This document shows, in pieces, positions 1 to 9,091 of a DNA stretch of 64,000 bases. The first letter of the stretch is position 1. Each line of letters begins with the position of its first letter. Source of the stretch: Pseudomonas sp. BP8 (GTDB lineage Bacteria; Pseudomonadota; Gammaproteobacteria; Pseudomonadales; Pseudomonadaceae); contig NZ_JAGINK010000001.1 of assembly GCF_017875955.1 (NCBI RefSeq), forward strand, positions 2,696,501 through 2,760,500, in the 5' to 3' direction. A program made the position numbers and the translations under genes. The notes beneath the pieces are model-generated. The model did not search any database, was not told the origin of the DNA, and saw only the letters and a list, made by a program, of their open reading frames with translations.

Positions 1-647
1 GCGCTTCGTTCCGATAAGTTGACCAGTACTTTGTCAAACTCGTCGAGCTCCCTGCTCAATTTCTTGGCTGTGTGCAGGGACAGTGATGCCATCATTCGAT
101 AGGTTTCGATTTCCAGAAGGCGCCTGATCATACGGCCTTGACGATAGGCGTTCAGGCGGTAATTGACGAACAGGAAGTGGTTTGCGCCATCTGCGCTCAG
201 CCGGAAATCGCTCCACACGGCCGCGTCACCTCCGCCGACACAAGAGCCGCAAGGGTCTTTGAACCCATAGAGCTTCGTGTCAAGGTGTTGCTCGTTGCGC
301 ACTGCGATCTGGATCGCATTGATGATTTGGGCGCAGTGGGGCGCGATAGCCTTGGCCAACACCGGTGGTACCTGCCGCCAACCGGATTCGTCGCTGTTGC
401 AGGGGGCCACAAGCGTCAGTGTAAAAAATTCACTGTGCTGCTCCCATTTGAATGCGTAGCCATCCCGTTCCCTGATGCCGTGGGTTTGCTCAGTGCAATT
501 TACCTCCACCCCGCACGCGTGTAGAACTTTTGCGCAGTCGACTGGATTGCCCAGAAATGCGAAATGAAAAACGTGAGCGGGGCCATTGAAATAAAGTGAG
601 GGCCGGGCATGCAATTCATTGTGTAAAGCAGAGCGTAGCGGGTGCAT
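1..647 (-). CDS. DUF3422 family membrane-anchored protein (N-terminal part)
   Basis: The minus-strand frame opens with ATG at 647 and runs off the left edge, giving about 215 residues. The beginning MHPLRSALHNELHARP and the later stretch FVNYRLNAYRQGRMIRRLLEIETYRMMA are typical of DUF3422, a family of predicted membrane-anchored proteins of roughly 420-440 residues. The family's membrane segments lie in the missing C-terminal half. No function is established. I chose ATG 647 because it gives the family's usual start; no strong ribosome site is visible before it. The reading frame is intact throughout the visible part. Confidence 0.85.
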   Translation of the reverse strand, partial: MHPLRSALHNELHARPSLYFNGPAHVFHFAFLGNPVDCAKVLHACGVEVNCTEQTHGIRERDGYAFKWEQHSEFFTLTLVAPCNSDESGWRQVPPVLAKAIAPHCAQIINAIQIAVRNEQHLDTKLYGFKDPCGSCVGGGDAAVWSDFRLSADGANHFLFVNYRLNAYRQGRMIRRLLEIETYRMMASLSLHTAKKLSRELDEFDKVLVNLSERS

Positions 648-844
648 GAGGAGTCCAGTCTGCAAGGGTCGCCAATGTAGATAGCGCCAACCGCCTGCGA
701 AAGGGTTCGCCGGGGGGCGCCGGGTTCCGGATGAATCGTTAGAGGCCCTTTTTCACTGCGTGTGAGCAGGGTGAGCACGTTGAACGGCCGGTGACGCCTT
801 GGCGTTCACCGTCGCCGCAATGGCGCACACTTGCAGCCGCTCTA

Positions 845-1438
845 CTAAGCTGCCTCGCTGTTCATGGTCGCGACGATTCCATAGGCGAAGCGTTTCAGAA
901 CAGGGCTGTGGTCACTGCTCTTGACCTCGGTACTGAGCCACTGCGCCTGATTGAAGAGCATTCCGATCACGGCGTCGGTGGCCATGGACAGGGTCAGCGG
1001 TGAGAGCTGGTTGATCTTCAGAAGGTCTTTGATGATGTCTGAAAGAATCTGGATGTATTCGTTTTTCAGGCTGTTGAACTGACTGGCATGCTCGCTGCTG
1101 AGGTTTATCTGCTCGCGAGAGAGCAGGTTCGTACGGCTGCTCGAACTTCGTTTGAAATCCAGGAACGTATCGATGAAGCAGTTGAGCCGTTCATGGGCCT
1201 GCGCTTTGCGGCGCAGGTTCAAGCGTGTGCAATAGAGCAGCTCACTGATGGCATCCTCCATCAGTTCAAAGAGCAGAGACTGTTTACTCTCAATGTGGTG
1301 ATAGAGAGAGCCGGCCTTGATTCCGACGTGATCTGCCAAGTCTCGCAATCCGATTGCCTGGTAACCGTGTATGGAGAAGAGTTCACAGGCGCCCTCTAGA
1401 ATGCGGTCTCGAGCGCTTTTTTCGTTGGGATCTGTCAT
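845..1438 (-). CDS. TetR/AcrR family transcriptional regulator
   Basis: The 197-residue protein has an N-terminal TetR helix-turn-helix at about residues 10-56 (ARDRILEGACELFSIHGYQ followed by GIKAGSLYHHIESKQSLL) and a helical ligand-binding C-terminal part. It is divergent from the short-chain dehydrogenase gene at 1543, with 104 bp between the start codons. A 7-7 bp palindrome at 1493-1515 lies in that gap and a near-identical 23-bp site lies before the HyuA gene at 3189-3211, so this protein most likely represses both units and itself. The inducer is unknown. Family assignment is firm; the regulon is inferred. Confidence 0.9.
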   Translation of the reverse strand: MTDPNEKSARDRILEGACELFSIHGYQAIGLRDLADHVGIKAGSLYHHIESKQSLLFELMEDAISELLYCTRLNLRRKAQAHERLNCFIDTFLDFKRSSSSRTNLLSREQINLSSEHASQFNSLKNEYIQILSDIIKDLLKINQLSPLTLSMATDAVIGMLFNQAQWLSTEVKSSDHSPVLKRFAYGIVATMNSEAA

Positions 1439-1492
1439 GACAAGGCCCTTTCAGGACCGCCGGCAAGGCGGGAGCAGTGGCGTTTGACTAAA

Positions 1493-1515
1493 TGTAAGAC
1501 AACAGGCATCTTACA
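1493..1515. promoter_or_regulatory. Palindromic operator, probably for the TetR regulator (site 1)
   Basis: TGTAAGA at 1493-1499 is the exact reverse complement of TCTTACA at 1509-1515, with a 9-bp spacer. It lies between the divergent TetR and dehydrogenase genes. The site at 3189-3211 has the same length and shares the first 12 and last 6 bases. Binding by the neighbouring TetR protein is inferred from position and repetition. Confidence 0.75.
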
Positions 1516-1542
1516 GTAAAGCTTTGTCAACGAGGGCTTGTC

Positions 1543-2292
1543 ATGAACGATCAAACCGTTGTGATTGTGGGTGGTGCATCTGGTCTGGGCCTGGAAACGG
1601 CCAAGTTGATGGTGAAGCGTGGTTCGAACAAGATCGGTCTGATCGATCGTAACGAGCAACAGCTGGTGTTGGCGGCAGAAAGCTTACGCGGCCTTGGCGC
1701 TGAGGTGGCCACCGCCGTGGGTGATATCTCCAGGCGCGACAGCGCACATGCTGCCTTTCAGTGCATCGTCGAGGCGTTAGGGCGCGTGCATTGCCTCGTC
1801 AACAGCGCAGCGATCTACCCGCGCAAAGATGTATTCGAAATCACTGATGATGAGTGGGATCTTGAGAACGCCGTGAATATCAAGGGTACCTACCACATGA
1901 TGGTTGCCGCCGTTCGGCACATGCAGCAGTACGTCGCAGCGCCTGCGGTAACTGGGCGTATCGTAAATGTCACTTCCGTGGACGCGTTCAAGGCACACCC
2001 TCAAAACGCTCATTACGCCGCCACCAAGGCGGCAGTCGTCAGTTTGACCAAGTCGTTTGCACAGGCCTGTGCCAAAGATCAGATTCTGGTCAATTCGGTA
2101 GCGCCGGCGGGCTTCGCCACTGAGCGCGCCAAGCAGCTGGGCTTCCTTGGCGAGCTGGCCGCGGCTAACCCGCTCGGCCGAGCCGCAGAGCCTGCTGAGA
2201 TCGCCGAGTGGATCGTAATGATGGGCAGTAGCCGCAATTCCTACGCGACAGGCGAGAATGTCATCGTGAGCGGGGGCTATATATATGCTTGA
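1543..2292 (+). CDS. Short-chain dehydrogenase/reductase (SDR) 1
   Basis: This 249-residue classical SDR is an NAD(P)-dependent oxidoreductase. The cofactor motif [14 protein letters not shown] is at residues 10-23, NSAA lies near residue 87 and the catalytic pair is Tyr158/Lys162 in HYAATKAA. It is the first gene after the TetR operator and overlaps the next SDR gene by 8 bp, so the two are translationally linked. The substrate cannot be read from sequence; the neighbours suggest a hydroxy or keto intermediate of the adjoining pathway. Confidence 0.92.
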   Translation: MNDQTVVIVGGASGLGLETAKLMVKRGSNKIGLIDRNEQQLVLAAESLRGLGAEVATAVGDISRRDSAHAAFQCIVEALGRVHCLVNSAAIYPRKDVFEITDDEWDLENAVNIKGTYHMMVAAVRHMQQYVAAPAVTGRIVNVTSVDAFKAHPQNAHYAATKAAVVSLTKSFAQACAKDQILVNSVAPAGFATERAKQLGFLGELAAANPLGRAAEPAEIAEWIVMMGSSRNSYATGENVIVSGGYIYA

Positions 2293-3043
2293 TGTCGCCT
2301 TTCCTTCTGGTTATCGACGTGCTCTGGTCACTGGTGCAACCAGTGGTATTGGTCGGGCGATCGTCCTTGCCTTGCGGGATGCCGGTTTAGAGGTCACCGC
2401 AGTGGGCCGCAGTCGCGATGCGCTCGCAGAATTGGCGGTTGAGCCAGGGGTGACTGCCATTGAAGCGGACGTTCGAGACCACGCGGGGTTGAGCGCGGCG
2501 ATAGCTGGGAAGCAGATAGACGTATTGGTGAACAGTGCTGGCATCCTCTCTACGCGCGCTGCTTTCCATGAGATTGACGAGCGTGAGATTGACAGCATGC
2601 TCGATATAAATCTGAAAGCACCCCTGCAGTTAGCGCGACTAGTGCTTCCGGGAATGGTCGCGCGAGGTCAAGGACACCTGTTCTTTATCGGCTCGAGCGC
2701 CGGTCGTGCTCCCCACCCAGGGGCTGCCGTGTATGGCGCATCCAAGGCAGGGGTCAGTCTGTTCTGCGATGCACTGCGTTGTGATCTGCTGGGAACCGGC
2801 GTTCGCGTGACCGAAATCGCTCCCGGGCGCGTTCAGACTCAGCTTTACCGCACGGCAATGGGCATGGAGGCCGCTGGAGCTGAGCTTTACGCCGGTTACG
2901 AGTCGATCCAACCTAAAGATATTGCGCAGTTGCTCATGGCGGCCCTACGGATGCCGGCCGCGGTGGATGTGTCGAGATTGGAAGTGTTCCCCACCGCTCA
3001 AGCGGTAGGTGGTGCCAGGATGGTCAAGACCCTGGCTGAATAG
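2285..3043 (+). CDS. Short-chain dehydrogenase/reductase (SDR) 2
   Basis: This 252-residue SDR has the cofactor motif [10 protein letters not shown] near residue 17, NSAG near residue 85 and the catalytic pair Tyr150/Lys154 in YGASKAG. It starts inside the end of SDR 1 (ATG at 2285) and is followed by a strong composite terminator, so SDR 1 and SDR 2 form a two-gene unit. The two proteins are clearly distinct in sequence and may act on different steps or stereoisomers. Substrate unknown. Confidence 0.92.
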   Translation: MLDVAFPSGYRRALVTGATSGIGRAIVLALRDAGLEVTAVGRSRDALAELAVEPGVTAIEADVRDHAGLSAAIAGKQIDVLVNSAGILSTRAAFHEIDEREIDSMLDINLKAPLQLARLVLPGMVARGQGHLFFIGSSAGRAPHPGAAVYGASKAGVSLFCDALRCDLLGTGVRVTEIAPGRVQTQLYRTAMGMEAAGAELYAGYESIQPKDIAQLLMAALRMPAAVDVSRLEVFPTAQAVGGARMVKTLAE

Positions 3044-3059
3044 CGTTAGATTTAAACCA

Positions 3060-3121
3060 GGCCGCTCTACAGGGACGTAATTCAGGCATCAGCCTGAAGG
3101 GTTCAGGTAAGCGGCCTTTTT
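3060..3121 (+). terminator. Composite rho-independent terminator after the SDR pair
   Basis: An outer stem pairs GGCCGCT (3060-3066) with AGCGGCC (3110-3116), followed directly by a run of T. Inside it is a second perfect hairpin, TTCAGGC (3081-3087) with GCCTGAA (3092-3098). It separates the SDR unit from the HyuA operon. Confidence 0.75.
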
Positions 3122-3188
3122 CATAGCACTTGATCATTTTTTTCTATCTCTCAGGCGGCGTTCTATAGCGCACAACCACTTGACCGCC

Positions 3189-3211
3189 TGTAAGACAACA
3201 TATAACTTACA
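3189..3211. promoter_or_regulatory. Palindromic operator, probably for the TetR regulator (site 2)
   Basis: TGTAAG (3189-3194) is the reverse complement of CTTACA (3206-3211). The full 23-bp site matches the one at 1493-1515 except for five bases in its right-centre. It lies 47 bp before the HyuA start, where it would overlap the promoter. Confidence 0.75.
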
Positions 3212-3257
3212 TTGAAGCCGGCCGATCAGGGCTGGGGACAACTACAAAGCAGGGGAT

Positions 3258-5339
3258 ATGACGATGACTGCGACATCATGCCGAGTCGGCGTGGACATTG
3301 GCGGGACCTTTACCGATATCGCGCTGGACGTGGACGGCGTGCTTCATTCCACCAAGATCCTCACCGACTATGAGCTGCCTGAGCGGGCAATTCTGACCGG
3401 TGTCAAGGAAGTGGTTGCGGCAGCTGGCCTGGCGCTTTCGGATATCCAGCAGCTCATTCATGGTACGACCCTCGCTACCAACGCCTTGATCGAGCGCCGC
3501 GGTGCGCGTACAGCCTTCATCACCACCGAAGGCTTCCGTGACACGCTGGAAATGCGCACCGAGAACCGGTTCGAGCAATACGACATCAACATCGCACTGC
3601 CTCCGCCGCTGATCGCGCGTGAAGACCGTTTTACCCTGCGTGAGCGGCTGGATGTGAAAGGCAAGGTGCTGATCGCACCTGTACAGGCCGAAATCGATGC
3701 CTTGATTGAGCGCATCGCCCAAGGCAACTACGAAAGCGTGGCGATCGGCTTCCTGCACAGCTACATCAACGGTGCGCATGAGCGTCAACTGCGTGACGCA
3801 CTGCAGGCACGGCTGCCACAGCTGTCGATCTCGATTTCGAGCGAAGTCTCGCCGCAGATGCGAGAGTTCGAGCGCTTCAATACCGTGTGTGCCAACGCCT
3901 ACGTCAAACCGCTCATCAAGTCGTACCTGGACCGTCTGGTTGTGACCCTGAAGGAGTCCGGTGCCGACTGCCCGGTGTTCATGATTCACTCGGGCGGCGG
4001 CATTATTTCGGTGCAAAGCGCGGCTGAATTCCCAGTACGTCTGGTGGAGTCGGGCCCTGCAGGCGGCGCTATTTTCGCAGCAGATATTGCTCGTCGTTAT
4101 CAGCTGGATTCGGTCGTGTCGTTCGATATGGGCGGTACCACTGCCAAGATCTGCCTAATCGAAGACCAGGTGCCGAAAACCGCCAAGACCTTTGAAGTAG
4201 CGCGTACCTATCGCTTCAAGAAGGGTAGCGGCATGCCGATTTCCATCCCGGTGGTGGAAATGGTGGAAATTGGTGCCGGTGGCGGCTCGATCGCCAGCAT
4301 CGACAGCATGCGTCAAATTCGCGTAGGGCCGCACAGTGCGGCATCCGAGCCGGGTCCTGCTTGCTACAACCGCGGTGGCCTCGAGCCCACCATCACCGAT
4401 GCCAACTTGCTGCTTGGCCGCTTGGACGCCGATAACTTCGCCGGTGGGGCCTTGCGCCTTTCGGTTGAAAAGGGCGCTGCTGCCATGTCCAAGGTCATCG
4501 GCAATCCCCTGTCGATGGATGCGCCAACGGCGGCATTTGGTGTTTGCGAAGTGGTCGACGAGAACATGGCTAACGCCGGTCGCGTCCACGCGGTGGAGAG
4601 CGGCAAGGACATCGCCGATTACACCATGATCACCTTCGGTGGCGGCGGTCCTCTGCACGCTGCGCGTCTCTGCGAAAAGATGGGCGTATCCCGTTTCATC
4701 GTGCCTGCCGGCGCGGGTGTGGGCTCGGCAATCGGCTTCCTGCGTGCGCCATTCGGCTACGAAGCAGTACGAAGCTCCTTCGTTCGCCTGTCCGAGTTCG
4801 ATGCGCAAGCGGTCAATGAGCTCGTTGCAGACATGAAAGCTGAATCCATGAGCTTCCTGCGTCAGGGGATGCCGGAAGGCGAGCCTGAGATGGATTGCAC
4901 CGCGTTCATGCGTTACGTCGGGCAAGGGTGGGAAATTCCGGTGTCGCTGCCGTTCAAGGCCTTCACTGCCGCTGACACCGTCCAGTTCAAATCGTTGTTT
5001 GAAGAAGCCTACACCCGCTTCTTTGGTCGTCCGATTGAGGGGCCGGATATCGAAATCGTCAGCTGGTCCGTGAGAGCCAGCTCGCCGCTGCCACCTGTCA
5101 AGCGTATTGAAGAGGTCGGTGCCGCTTACCGCGCTAATGAGGTCTCGCGCCGCAAGGTGTTCGACGTCGCGGCTGGCGGCTTCGTAGAGACCGGGATCTA
5201 TCCCCGCGAAGAGTTGCAAGTCGGTGCCCGCGTAGATGGGCCGGCAGTGATCGTCGAGCGTGAAACCTCCACCTTCATCACTTCGAATTATATCGCCACG
5301 GTCCAGCCCGACGGCTGCCTGCTGGTTGTCCGTCGCTAA
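3258..5339 (+). CDS. HyuA-type hydantoinase/oxoprolinase subunit A
   Basis: The 693-residue protein belongs to the ATP-dependent hydantoinase/5-oxoprolinase/acetone carboxylase superfamily. The N-terminal ATPase-like fold begins GVDIGGTFTDIAL (residues 10-22), followed by GTTLATNALIERRG. The Hydantoinase_A domain carries SGPAGGAIFAADIA, FDMGGTTAKI and GPACYNRGGLEPTITDAN, and a C-terminal domain ends near 693. Such proteins open a cyclic amide or carboxylate-activated substrate at the expense of ATP together with a HyuB partner, which is the next gene 24 bp downstream. Known members act on N-methylhydantoin, 5-oxoproline or caprolactam; the sequence does not decide which. First gene of the operon behind operator site 2. 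Confidence 0.92.
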   Translation: MTMTATSCRVGVDIGGTFTDIALDVDGVLHSTKILTDYELPERAILTGVKEVVAAAGLALSDIQQLIHGTTLATNALIERRGARTAFITTEGFRDTLEMRTENRFEQYDINIALPPPLIAREDRFTLRERLDVKGKVLIAPVQAEIDALIERIAQGNYESVAIGFLHSYINGAHERQLRDALQARLPQLSISISSEVSPQMREFERFNTVCANAYVKPLIKSYLDRLVVTLKESGADCPVFMIHSGGGIISVQSAAEFPVRLVESGPAGGAIFAADIARRYQLDSVVSFDMGGTTAKICLIEDQVPKTAKTFEVARTYRFKKGSGMPISIPVVEMVEIGAGGGSIASIDSMRQIRVGPHSAASEPGPACYNRGGLEPTITDANLLLGRLDADNFAGGALRLSVEKGAAAMSKVIGNPLSMDAPTAAFGVCEVVDENMANAGRVHAVESGKDIADYTMITFGGGGPLHAARLCEKMGVSRFIVPAGAGVGSAIGFLRAPFGYEAVRSSFVRLSEFDAQAVNELVADMKAESMSFLRQGMPEGEPEMDCTAFMRYVGQGWEIPVSLPFKAFTAADTVQFKSLFEEAYTRFFGRPIEGPDIEIVSWSVRASSPLPPVKRIEEVGAAYRANEVSRRKVFDVAAGGFVETGIYPREELQVGARVDGPAVIVERETSTFITSNYIATVQPDGCLLVVRR

Positions 5340-5363
5340 CGCCCTACATCGGAAGAAAGAACC

Positions 5364-7028
5364 ATGAGCGAAACCATGATCGATATTCAAATGCAGGTGA
5401 TGTGGAACCGGCTGGTCTCGGTAGTCGAAGAGCAGGCCCTGACACTGATCCGCACCGCGTTTTCCACCAGTGTGCGTGAGGCTGGCGACCTGTCCGCCGG
5501 CGTCTTCGACCGTGCCGGTAACATGCTGGCTCAAGCCGTCACCGGTACTCCTGGGCATGTGAACACCATGGCTGAGGCTGTGGTGCACTTCATCAACGAC
5601 ATTGGTGAAGACAATATCTTCGAGGGCGACGTGTACGTGACCAATGACCCGTGGAAGGGTACTGGCCACCTTCACGACATCACTATCGTTTCGCCGTCAT
5701 TCTACAAAGGCAAGCTGATCGGCTATTTCGCCAGTACTGCTCACGTGGTCGACATCGGTGGCCGCGGCTTCGGCCCGGACGCCCGTGAGGTGTATGAAGA
5801 AGGTTTGTTCATCCCGATCATGAAGCTGTTCGAGCGCGGCCAGGTCAACCGGGACCTGATCAACATCCTGCGTAACAACGTGCGTGAAAATGACCGCGTG
5901 GTGGGTGACTTCTATGCGCTGTCGGCGTGTAACGAGACCGGCCACAAGCGCCTGCTGGACATGCTCGAAGAGTTCAAGCTGGACGATCTGGAACACATCG
6001 GCGGTTTCATTCTCGAGCACAGCCGTCGTGCCACCCTTGAGTGTTTCAAGTCCCTGCCGCATGGCACGTACAGCAATAGCATGACCCTGGACGGCTACGA
6101 CGTACCGGTCACCTTGGCCGTAACGATCACGGTAGGCCCGGATGGGATCAAGAGCGACTTTACCGGTACTTCGGGCATGAGCCAGTTCGGTATCAACGTG
6201 CCGCTGGGTTATGCCAAGGCTTACGCCTGTTATGGCCTCAAGTGCATCGTCGCGCCGGAGATCCCCAACAACTCTGCGTCGCTGTTGCCGTTCGAGGTCA
6301 CCGCCCCGGAAGGCTGCATCCTGAACGCCAAACACCCAGCTCCGGTCTCGGTTCGCCATGTTCTGGGCCACTTCGTTCCTGACCTGGTGCTCGGTGCCCT
6401 GCATAAATGCCTGCCAGGCAAAGTACCAGCCGAGGGGGCCAGTGCTCTGTGGAACCTGCACCTGAGTGTGCGTCCGCTGGAAAGCAATCCTAACGGTCGC
6501 AATGCGGAAATGCTGATGTTCAACAGCGGCGGCATGGGCGCCCGAGCTGCAATGGATGGCCTCAGTGCTACGGCATTCCCAAGCGGTGTGCACACCATGC
6601 CTGTGGAAGCTACTGAACACGCAGGTCCAGTTGTGGTTTGGCGCAAAGAGCTGCGTGACGGCTCTGGCGGTGCGGGTCAACTGCGTGGTGGTCTGGGTCA
6701 GGAGATCGAAGTGTCGGCTGCTGAGGGTTATAGCTTCCGCTTCAGTGCCATGTTCGACCGCATTCAGTATGCCGCTCGCGGTCTGGAAGGTGGTAAGTCG
6801 GGGGCTGCTGGCTTCGTAGGCCTGGATGACGGCACGGTACTGCGCGGAAAGGGTCAGCAATTCGTTCCCGCTGAGCGCCGACTTGTCCTGAGCCTGCCCG
6901 GTGGTGGCGGTTATGGGAATCCGCGTGAGCGAGATCGCAACGAAGTCGCCCGCGACCTGCGCTTCGGCTACATCAGCGCTGAACAAGCGCGTGAAGATTA
7001 TGGCTATGAGGCCGTACAGGAGCGCTGA
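5364..7028 (+). CDS. HyuB-type hydantoinase/oxoprolinase subunit B
   Basis: The 554-residue Hydantoinase_B family protein is the partner of the preceding HyuA. Recognisable blocks are REAGDLSAGVFDRAGNMLAQ near residue 40, TNDPWKGTGHLHDITI near residue 95 and the Gly-rich C-terminal LPGGGGYGNPRERD. The length is normal for the family. The gene begins 24 bp after hyuA and ends against the aminotransferase gene, so all are probably cotranscribed. With HyuA it should form the ATP-dependent ring-opening enzyme of the pathway. Confidence 0.92.
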   Translation: MSETMIDIQMQVMWNRLVSVVEEQALTLIRTAFSTSVREAGDLSAGVFDRAGNMLAQAVTGTPGHVNTMAEAVVHFINDIGEDNIFEGDVYVTNDPWKGTGHLHDITIVSPSFYKGKLIGYFASTAHVVDIGGRGFGPDAREVYEEGLFIPIMKLFERGQVNRDLINILRNNVRENDRVVGDFYALSACNETGHKRLLDMLEEFKLDDLEHIGGFILEHSRRATLECFKSLPHGTYSNSMTLDGYDVPVTLAVTITVGPDGIKSDFTGTSGMSQFGINVPLGYAKAYACYGLKCIVAPEIPNNSASLLPFEVTAPEGCILNAKHPAPVSVRHVLGHFVPDLVLGALHKCLPGKVPAEGASALWNLHLSVRPLESNPNGRNAEMLMFNSGGMGARAAMDGLSATAFPSGVHTMPVEATEHAGPVVVWRKELRDGSGGAGQLRGGLGQEIEVSAAEGYSFRFSAMFDRIQYAARGLEGGKSGAAGFVGLDDGTVLRGKGQQFVPAERRLVLSLPGGGGYGNPRERDRNEVARDLRFGYISAEQAREDYGYEAVQER

Positions 7029-7031
7029 GTG

Positions 7032-8234
7032 ATGGAAATCCAGAGCAGCCGCGTGCGCGCGGTGAAAAGTTCGCCAAGCATGGCGGTATCACTGCTGGCC
7101 AAGCAGATGCTGGCCAAAGGTGAACCGGTAATCAACCTCAGCCTGGGTGAGCCAGACTTCAACGTACCGGCTCATGTCATCGAAGCGGCTCATCAAGCGA
7201 TGCTGGCCGGTAACAATCACTACACGGCTCCGAATGGTCTCGAGGAGCTGCGTCAGGCGATCGTCGACAAGTTCGAGCGTGAAAACGGGTTGAAGTATGG
7301 GTTGGACGAGATCTGCGTAGGCAATGGCGCGAAGCAGCTGTTGTTCAACGCCTTTCTCGCAACTCTGGAGCCAGGGGACGAGGTGATCACCCCGGCACCG
7401 TACTGGGTTTCCTACACCGACATGGCCATGCTCAATGGCGGTGTCCCTAAGGTTATCCCATGTGGTGCCGAGCAAGGCTTCAAGCTCAAACCCGAGCAGC
7501 TGGAAGCGGCGATCACCCCGCGTACACGCTGGGTCATGCTCAATTCGCCAAACAACCCGAGCGGGGCGATCTTCACCCGTGAGGAGTTCGCTGCATTGGG
7601 TGAGGTGCTGGAGCGGCACCCGCATGTGCTGATCATCTCGGATGAGATCTATGAACACATCGTTCTGGGTGAGCAGCCATTCGTATCGTTCGTTACCGCC
7701 TGCCCGAAACTGCGCGATCGGACGCTGCTGATCAACGGCGTGTCCAAGGCGTATGCCATGACTGGATACCGCCTGGGTTACGCGGTTGGTTCGAAGGAAC
7801 TGGTCGTCGCGATGAACAAGACCCAGTCCCAGACCACCACCTGTCCTTCGGCGATCTCGCAATTGGCAGCGGCGGCCGCACTGAACGGACCCCAGGATTT
7901 CGTGCGTGAAGCTAACCGCGAATACCAGGCCCGGGGCGCACTGGTGGTGCGTGGACTTCGCGAAATCGAAGGCCTGACGCTGCAGATGCCAGAAGGGGCG
8001 TTTTATGCCTTCCCGAACGTCGCCTCGTTCATTGGCAAGCGCACGCCTGACGGTCAGGTCATTTCGAACGATGCCGAGCTGTCCGCCTACCTTCTGCGGG
8101 TCGGCAAGGTCGCCACGGTTCCCGGTTCTGCCTTTGGTATCGAACCCTACATTCGCCTGTCCTTTGCCACCTCTCGGCAAGAGCTGGAGCAGGCCCTGGG
8201 TCAGCTGCGCGAAGCATTCGCAGCACTGATCTGA
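7032..8234 (+). CDS. Class I/II PLP-dependent aminotransferase
   Basis: The 400-residue fold-type I aminotransferase resembles bacterial aspartate/aromatic aminotransferases. It shows INLSLGEPDFNVP near the N-terminus, NSPNNPSGA, the ISDEIYE block and the PLP lysine Lys239 in GVSKAYAMTGYRLG. I prefer ATG 7032 over the in-frame GTG at 7029 because AGGAG at 7019 is then well spaced. Placed after HyuAB, it is well placed to deaminate the amino acid freed by ring opening to the 2-oxo acid, feeding the ThDP enzyme downstream. That order is inference. Confidence 0.9.
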   Translation: MEIQSSRVRAVKSSPSMAVSLLAKQMLAKGEPVINLSLGEPDFNVPAHVIEAAHQAMLAGNNHYTAPNGLEELRQAIVDKFERENGLKYGLDEICVGNGAKQLLFNAFLATLEPGDEVITPAPYWVSYTDMAMLNGGVPKVIPCGAEQGFKLKPEQLEAAITPRTRWVMLNSPNNPSGAIFTREEFAALGEVLERHPHVLIISDEIYEHIVLGEQPFVSFVTACPKLRDRTLLINGVSKAYAMTGYRLGYAVGSKELVVAMNKTQSQTTTCPSAISQLAAAAALNGPQDFVREANREYQARGALVVRGLREIEGLTLQMPEGAFYAFPNVASFIGKRTPDGQVISNDAELSAYLLRVGKVATVPGSAFGIEPYIRLSFATSRQELEQALGQLREAFAALI

Positions 8235-8260
8235 AATTGAATGATGTTGAGGTAAAAAAC

Positions 8261-9073
8261 ATGAGCAAGCCGTTCAAACGACTGCTGATCACCGGTGCCG
8301 CTGGGCGCCTGGGAAGTGTCTTGCGTAAGCATCTCGCGCAATTTGCCGATGAACTGCGTCTGACTGACATCGCTGACCTGGGCCAGGCTGCGCCTCATGA
8401 GCAGTTGGTGCGTTGCGACCTCGGTAATTTCGATGATGTGCTGCCGCTGACCGAAGGCGTGGACGCGATTGTCCATGCAGGGGGCGTGCCTGTTGAAAAC
8501 ACCTTTGCGGCCATCCTCAACGGCAATATCGTAGGTACCTACAACATCTACGAAGCCGCTCGACGCAATGGCGTCAAGCGTGTGGTGTATACCAGCTCGA
8601 ACCATGCCATCGGCTTCTACGATCGCACCGAAACCATCGATGCCAGCGTGCCTCACCGTCCAGACAGTCTCTATGGTGTGAGCAAATGCTTTGCCGAAGA
8701 TCTTGGCCGCTACTATTGGGACAAGTTCGCCATCGAGTCGGTGAATCTTCGCATCGGTTCATCCTTCCCGGAGCCGCTGGACCGCCGCATGCTGGCTACC
8801 TGGCTGTCGTTCGATGATTTCGCTCAGCTGACAGAGCGCTCGCTGCTGGCACCGCGTGTGGGCCACATGATTGTGTATGGCATGTCCAACAACCGCGAGT
8901 CGCTGTGGGACAACCGCATGGCTTCGTCGATCGGCTATGCGCCGAAAGACAGTGCCGATGACTATCGCGAAAAAGTCCTGGCCGAGCACCCACCGCTGGA
9001 TCCCAACGAGCCTTCGGCGCGGTATCACGGCGGCAATTTTGCCGGCGCAGGGCATTTCGAAGATCCGAAATAA
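8261..9073 (+). CDS. NAD-dependent epimerase/dehydratase family, uronate-dehydrogenase-like
   Basis: This extended SDR of about 270 residues has the cofactor motif TGAAGRLGSVLRKHL near the N-terminus, SSNHAIGFY in the middle, Tyr138/Lys142 in YGVSKCFAEDLG, and LRIGSSFPEPLDRRMLATWLS. These blocks closely resemble bacterial uronate dehydrogenase (aldohexuronate to aldaro-lactone). I chose ATG 8261, which has GAGG at 8249, over the in-frame TTG at 8237. Nothing else in this operon points to hexuronates, so the real substrate may be another polyol-like acid. Confidence 0.82.
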   Translation: MSKPFKRLLITGAAGRLGSVLRKHLAQFADELRLTDIADLGQAAPHEQLVRCDLGNFDDVLPLTEGVDAIVHAGGVPVENTFAAILNGNIVGTYNIYEAARRNGVKRVVYTSSNHAIGFYDRTETIDASVPHRPDSLYGVSKCFAEDLGRYYWDKFAIESVNLRIGSSFPEPLDRRMLATWLSFDDFAQLTERSLLAPRVGHMIVYGMSNNRESLWDNRMASSIGYAPKDSADDYREKVLAEHPPLDPNEPSARYHGGNFAGAGHFEDPK

Positions 9074-9091
9074 ATCCCACATCACAAGAGC

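Noticed and set aside
4155..5675. Long minus-strand open frame of 506 codons opposite hyuA/hyuB
   Set aside because: It lies entirely antisense to two recognised genes, is rich in His, Arg and Gly as expected of GC-rich shadows, and resembles no family.
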